Of a DNA stretch of 64,000 nt, positions 59,217-64,000 are shown piece after piece; positions within the stretch are counted from its first letter, which is position 1; each line of letters begins with the position of its first letter. The stretch is taken from contig NC_067204.1 in assembly GCF_026262505.1 (NCBI RefSeq), forward strand, positions 12,728,522-12,792,521, in the 5' to 3' direction. A program made the translations under genes and the position numbers. This DNA is from Trichomonas vaginalis G3 (lineage: Eukaryota > Parabasalia > Trichomonadida > Trichomonadidae). The notes below the pieces were generated by a model. It was given only the letters and a program-made list of their open reading frames with translations, did not search any database and was not told where the DNA came from.

Positions 59217-59640
59217 ATAATAAAATTGTTTTTAATTATATTAAATTTCCAATTCATTTTTAAAATACTCTTAAGGTAGGCTCCTATCAATATTATTTTC
59301 TTGTTGATTTCTATTATTTTCACTATAAATATGATCGGCATATACACAATCTTGATCGGCAATTCAAAAATTTACCATCATCAAAATCGTTTTTGATGCC
59401 CTTGGTAATTGTAAACCCAAGAGCGACTCCACCTCAGAAATAATTAAGCCAAGTAGGTTTGTTTCATAAATAAAGATCAGCTTTTTATTTTGAATTTCAG
59501 ATTATTTTTTTCAAACTCTTATTTTATTGGCTTGTTTCGAATATTTTTCTGCTCACATGTAATTGTATCATTTTTACACGGTAAAAGTTAAATCAGTTGT
59601 TGAATTCAGAGTCGATTGACCAACTCAAAAGTTCAAAAAT
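59217..59640. other. Intergenic region upstream of TTLL gene
   Basis: AT-rich with a short stretch CCCTTGGTAATTGTAAACCC and no ORF. Possible Inr-like TCAAA motifs lie 10-20 bases before ATG 59,641, but they match the consensus poorly. Confidence 0.5.
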
Positions 59641-61116
59641 ATGCAGCAACTTTATGATCTTTTTTTGACAGCGCCTCTCCCATATACATACGTGCGCATC
59701 CCACAACCAGACGAACCTGATAATGTTCCAAAGTTCCCAATTCGCTTTTATGTAAATAAAGTTATAACAAATTTAACACGAAGCGCCTTCAAACATGCAG
59801 GTTTCACACCAACAACATCTCCAAGACAATGGAATGCTTCTTGGGGGCGTCAATATCAAGAAAAAGAATATACAAAATGCCAAAATTGGCAAAAAATCAA
59901 CCATTACGCAGGTGCATTTCTTATGGGACGCAAAGACAATCTCCATAAGAGGATGAAGGAGCTTTCATCACGTGGAGAAGACCTGAATGACTTTTATCCA
60001 CGTTCGTATTTACTTCCAGAAGATCAAGAAGATCTAAACAAAGTCTGGAATACAAAGAAATTGTGGATTGTCAAACCATCAGCTTCATCACGAGGCCGTG
60101 GAATCCATCTTGTCAACTCCGAAGTCGATGAAATACCAACAACACCAGGTATCGTCCAAACATACATCGAACATCCACTTCTCATTACACAGCGCAAGTT
60201 TGATATGCGTTTATACGCTCTTGTTACTTCCTGCGATCCACTTCGAATTTACATGCATAAAGCAGGCCTTGCACGCTTTTGCACCCACAAATACAACTTG
60301 GATGGCGATTACAATGATACCCACATGCATCTTACCAACTTTTCTCTCAATAAAGATGATGAAAATTTCAATCGTTGCGATTCCGACGTAGAGAGTATCG
60401 AAGATAGCAAATGGTCATTACCGTTCTTCATGAACCACCTCAAAGAAAACGGCTACGACTGCAATTTAATCATGGAAAGACTCGAACACGTCACAATTTC
60501 ATCAATTATTGCCGGAATGATGGCAATTCGAAAGCACCATCAGAAGCTTATTCCACATCGCCACACATCCTATGAAATGTACGGCATTGACATCATGTTT
60601 GATGAAAATCTTTGTCCTCATTTAATAGAAATCAACATTTCTCCGGCCATGAGTGGAAATGACTCCAAACTCGATACAGCCATTAAATATCCTCTCATGT
60701 TGGATCTCCTTAGAATGGCCAGGATCATTGATTGCGATCCATGCAAGAAATATCCATGTCCTGGCGTCGACATGATTGATGATGCATGGAGAGATTCGAC
60801 ATCCGATGACAGACAAGAGGAAGTACTCGTCCAGAAGAAGGATGGATGGAAAGAACCAACATTTGGAGATATAACAATGATCAGAGATTTCATTGAAGAA
60901 CAGCCAAGACTTGGAGGATTCAGAAGAGTTTTTCCAAGAAGAAAAACAATGGCAAATTACGTTCCTTGCTTCGAGAAATTGTCTTACTTCGATACAATGT
61001 TCCAGGCGTGGATAGGAATGCCTTCAAAGGACAGATTTAGAGTTATCAGCGAAAATTTTGAGAGCTATAAGACACAAATGGAAGGAATTGTCCAAGATGC
61101 TGCAACATTTGAATAA
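59641..61116 (+). CDS. Tubulin tyrosine ligase-like glutamylase (TTLL4/5 type)
   Basis: ATG 59,641, 491 residues. The ATP-grasp TTL domain is complete: LWIVKPSASSRGRGIHL at about 141-157 (ATP-binding Lys and RGRGI loop), QTYIEHPLLI, RKFDMRLYALVTSCDPLRIY at about 184-203, GLARFCTHKYN, HLTNFSLNK near 230, and LCPHLIEINISPAMSGNDS near 325-343 with the metal-binding Glu/Asn pair. The RGRGI and DPLRIY patterns match TTLL4/TTLL5-type enzymes, which add glutamate to tubulin and some other proteins. The product would act on flagellar or cytoskeletal microtubules. The TAA stop is followed by AAA, so it overlaps a TAAA motif, as is usual for Trichomonas 3' ends. Confidence 0.9.
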   Translation: MQQLYDLFLTAPLPYTYVRIPQPDEPDNVPKFPIRFYVNKVITNLTRSAFKHAGFTPTTSPRQWNASWGRQYQEKEYTKCQNWQKINHYAGAFLMGRKDNLHKRMKELSSRGEDLNDFYPRSYLLPEDQEDLNKVWNTKKLWIVKPSASSRGRGIHLVNSEVDEIPTTPGIVQTYIEHPLLITQRKFDMRLYALVTSCDPLRIYMHKAGLARFCTHKYNLDGDYNDTHMHLTNFSLNKDDENFNRCDSDVESIEDSKWSLPFFMNHLKENGYDCNLIMERLEHVTISSIIAGMMAIRKHHQKLIPHRHTSYEMYGIDIMFDENLCPHLIEINISPAMSGNDSKLDTAIKYPLMLDLLRMARIIDCDPCKKYPCPGVDMIDDAWRDSTSDDRQEEVLVQKKDGWKEPTFGDITMIRDFIEEQPRLGGFRRVFPRRKTMANYVPCFEKLSYFDTMFQAWIGMPSKDRFRVISENFESYKTQMEGIVQDAATFE

Positions 61117-61804
61117 AAAATTGTCTATTTATCTTTGTTTGTAAATATAAATATTATTTTTATGCAATTAAATATATTTCATAATTTATAAAAGAGTTTT
61201 AATATGGAAATAAATTTGATAATTATATTTTTGAAAGAATTCCTAACATTGGTAGTGAAACCATATATACTTCAGTATGAATCGTTTCGTTCAAGTATAC
61301 CCACTACGCATTATTTAATATTATTATAAAATTTCTATTATCACATTATTTTTGTTTACCAGAGTTATAACTTATAGTTAATAAAACATGAGGTGTAAAT
61401 TATAGAAAGAAAATTTTTTAAAAAGTTCAAACAAATAAAAAATAATAAAATATTATCAATAAAGAGAATACAACTCAAATCAGAAGAGAGATTACCACAA
61501 TATAAGGCAAATTTAAACAGTTTGAGGCAGAAATATTTATCAATACACACATTTTCTGCCTTAATATGGTAATTTTATCAAAAATAGTTGATTTTGATAA
61601 AATACCACATGATTTTGATTTAAACTTACCAAGTACAGATTGCGTTTGAGTGATATTTTTCTTATTGATAAAAAAAGAGGAAACAATTTTCAAGATTTGA
61701 AATTAAGCATTAATCAATACCTGCTGAAATACCAATCCTGGGATATTTCCTCTACAAACAATGTTGAACGATAAAGGTGGATTTTGTGGGTTTAATGAAT
61801 AATC
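61117..61804. other. Intergenic DNA
   Basis: Very AT-rich, no supported gene on either strand. Frames at 61,365-61,550 and 61,475-61,693 have no ATG-based or domain support. Confidence 0.55.
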
Positions 61805-62170
61805 TTAGAAAAGCCTGTTTTCTTTTGTAGTTTCTTTACTGTTTTGTTTGTATTGTGTGGATCCATTAGTTGACCTTTTGTTATTTGAGCCAATCATGGA
61901 ATCTTTATCTTGTTGAGGTTTATTTTGTAAATTGTTTCCTGAACGTCCTTTTGGAACAAATGATTGGTATGCTTGATCTTGCTGGTATGCAATCTGTGAA
62001 CCTGGCTGATAGCCTGCTTGAGAGCCATACGAATTTTGATTGGTGTAAGGATTGTAATAATATTGCTGCGCTTGTTTAGCGGAAACTTTTGGAGGCAAGC
62101 TGCTCTTATGTGCCATTTTCGGAGGTAGATCGTGAATTGATGAACGCCCACGACTATTAGAATGACTCAT
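61805..62170 (-). CDS. Small Gln/Tyr/Ser-rich protein
   Basis: The start is taken at ATG 62,170 (MSHSNSRGRSSIHDLPPKM), giving 121 residues. The middle is rich in Gln, Tyr, Asn, Gly and Pro (QAQQYYYNPYTNQNSYGSQA), a prion-like or RNA-granule-type composition, and both ends are basic. It is predicted to be disordered with no membrane segment. Codon usage resembles the neighbouring host genes. No family recognised. It could be an RNA-binding accessory or cytoskeletal linker. Confidence 0.5.
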   Translation of the reverse strand: MSHSNSRGRSSIHDLPPKMAHKSSLPPKVSAKQAQQYYYNPYTNQNSYGSQAGYQPGSQIAYQQDQAYQSFVPKGRSGNNLQNKPQQDKDSMIGSNNKRSTNGSTQYKQNSKETTKENRLF

Positions 62171-64000
62171 TTTTTCCAAAATAAAAAAAGTTTACACCGA
62201 AACATTTTATCTTCTCAAAAAATTGAAAACGAAAAATTTCTTGGAAGATTTTTTTGTCTTTGCCTGTATTTCAGGCTAATGCATTGTCATCAGAAAATTA
62301 ATGAAAATAGCTCATGAACTAATAATTTATGTTACAAGTCACAAATATTTGGATTAAATCTTAACCATTGATGCTTTATTTCGGTGTCCAATTTCAAGAT
62401 CAATCATTGAATTCAATAGATTTAACTTATATTAGTTATACTACAAGGTTATCACAATCATTTGCACTTGTTCCTACTTTAAATAGATAAAAAAGGGAAC
62501 AACATGCAGCATATGATAATATGTAATACTTTAATGCGCAGATAAAGGTATTACAATAAAAATATTAAAGTTTGTCATTCGGAGATTAAAAAAATTATTA
62601 ATATGCAACTTCTCTAATTTAAATTGGACATACAAGGCGAGTTGAATAATATGCCAGTGCTTCCCATGCTAATATAGAGAGTGAAATTAATCAATGGGGA
62701 ACAAATCATCAAATTCCACTAGCACCAGGTGAAATCATAGCACAATGAAACATTTGACATAATTCCTGAATATTATTTGCGATTATGCCAACTTGGCTGA
62801 CTAAATTTCAGGCAAATATCTATTTTCAAAAAATTAATTGATGAAATATATTCTATTTGAGGAGATGTTACTACTTTTTTAACAAACTGGAAAAATATTT
62901 TCATTGAAAAAAATTTAGAGTTATTTTGGTCAGAAACAGTTTCAATTTTAACTCTCAATTATCTTATTGATTTTTTCAAATATGCTGTAAATAATATGCT
63001 CTATAAAAATTATCCATTAATTTTTTTGAATAGAAATATGGATGTATACTCCTTGCATATCATACATCAATATTTATTCATAAAAAATCCTATAGTTTCA
63101 TAGATATTTTAACTTTTCAGAGACACACAAAATTGGAATTATTTATTTAGTTAATTTATGTTATTAGCAGAAATACCTTTTTTATTTTATATTGTTAAGG
63201 GTGCACACGAGAGGATCATGTAAACTTCAGAATTTAGAACCTTATTTTTAAGCATTATCTTGGCTACCTATTTAGGCTCGAAAAGCAAAAAATATCAAAA
63301 AATACAACTTGAGTCCATTATGACCCTTTCATGGAGGTAGTTTTTCTCCGCTAGTATTTTCCCTTTGAATCTCTTTACAATTCGAAATCAAATTCAAAAC
63401 TCAGTAGAAGAAAGGAAGAATCGACTTACTACGGTTGTAATACGAATAAATACATATATTTAATTATTTTTATTTACATAATAATTGTTTGAAGCTCATA
63501 TTCCATCAAATTTTTAAATAAAAACATTAAAATGTTGAAAATGTTCATATATTTTAATAGGTTTTTGGCACTTTATTGAGGAATTACTACATACATAGTC
63601 GAACTGAACTTGATATTTTGAAATTTAAATTATTTATCAAAATTAAAATTTAACTTGAAATTTATAATTATTTAGTCATATTTTGCATAATTCTAAGTAG
63701 ATTTTGTAAAAAATCAAGAAAGAATAATTTTAACGTGCTTTATTTTTTCTTTTTTATAATAATACATATTATTATATAATTAACATATTCATAATGTTTC
63801 ACCCTTTCAAAAATATAATCCTCCTCTCAAATAAACGTACATACGGGTGGCCTCTTTTTTCAAAAAATTAAAATTTGAAATTTTGGGCTCAAATATTAGA
63901 GATTTTTTCAACCTTCAACGATATATGTTGTCTATATCAGACCTCCTTTCTTTTTGATACTTAACATTGTTCCTAAATCTTAGCCGTTAAGGCTGTTCTG
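62171..64000. other. Long AT-rich intergenic DNA at the right edge
   Basis: 1.8 kb without a supported gene, RNA or repeat. The stretches near 63,200-63,420 and 63,800-64,000 are somewhat less AT-rich and could be the edge of another repeat or gene beyond the window, but I cannot identify them. Confidence 0.5.

Overview
The window looks like a contig from a parabasalid protist, most probably Trichomonas or a close relative. The signs are A+T-rich host DNA, intronless host genes with short spacers, a two-repeat Myb gene, TCA-type initiator motifs just before ATGs, and large amounts of Polinton/Maverick DNA. I cannot assign a species from the sequence alone.

Bases 1 to about 43,696 are Polinton (Maverick) DNA in at least three overlapping copies. 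Copy A (1-9,575) enters from outside the window. It carries a type B DNA polymerase that looks whole, a packaging-type ATPase, a GIY-YIG-like protein and a KilA-N protein. Copy B (about 9,576-20,134) repeats the polymerase to KilA-N part of copy A and adds an upstream fibre/integrase block. It is riddled with dozens of breaks, mostly small insertions and deletions, which looks more like uncorrected sequence than old decay. Copy C (about 20,135-43,696) is the longest. It runs from a methyltransferase-like remnant through fibre, integrase, polymerase, accessory genes, ATPase and a D5-like helicase into a block of probable virion genes, and reaches what looks like a Polinton end beside a run of 27 T. 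Copy C is also broken, but substitutions against copy A are few, so the copies are young.

The most interesting signals in the Polintons are not genes. One is a set of five-box arrays flanking a conserved unknown gene. These come in two versions, built on AGGTGAG or ATGTTAG, with identical spacing and with the same base changes mirrored in direct and inverted boxes. The other is an array-core-array minisatellite in front of the gene starting MSDVPP. It exists in three versions with unrelated units of 21, 21 and 22 bp at the same site. Both look like cis elements that switch specificity as a set.

Bases 43,872-47,524 are a separate plain DNA transposon. It has about 1-kb terminal inverted repeats (each holding four 121-bp units), a broken rve-type DDE transposase and a 15-bp direct repeat at its borders. 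A hairpin-rich tandem array follows (47,762-48,125), then a palindromic region.

From 49,260 the window is host sequence. It holds a Myb factor, a BRWD/PHIP-like WD40 chromatin protein, a Dbf4-like zinc-finger protein, meckelin (TMEM67), a WDR82/Swd2-like WD40 protein, a TTLL-type tubulin glutamylase and a small Gln/Tyr-rich protein. Meckelin and TTLL fit a flagellated cell. Dbf4, BRWD and WDR82 fit replication and chromatin. The genes are single units on both strands, not operons.
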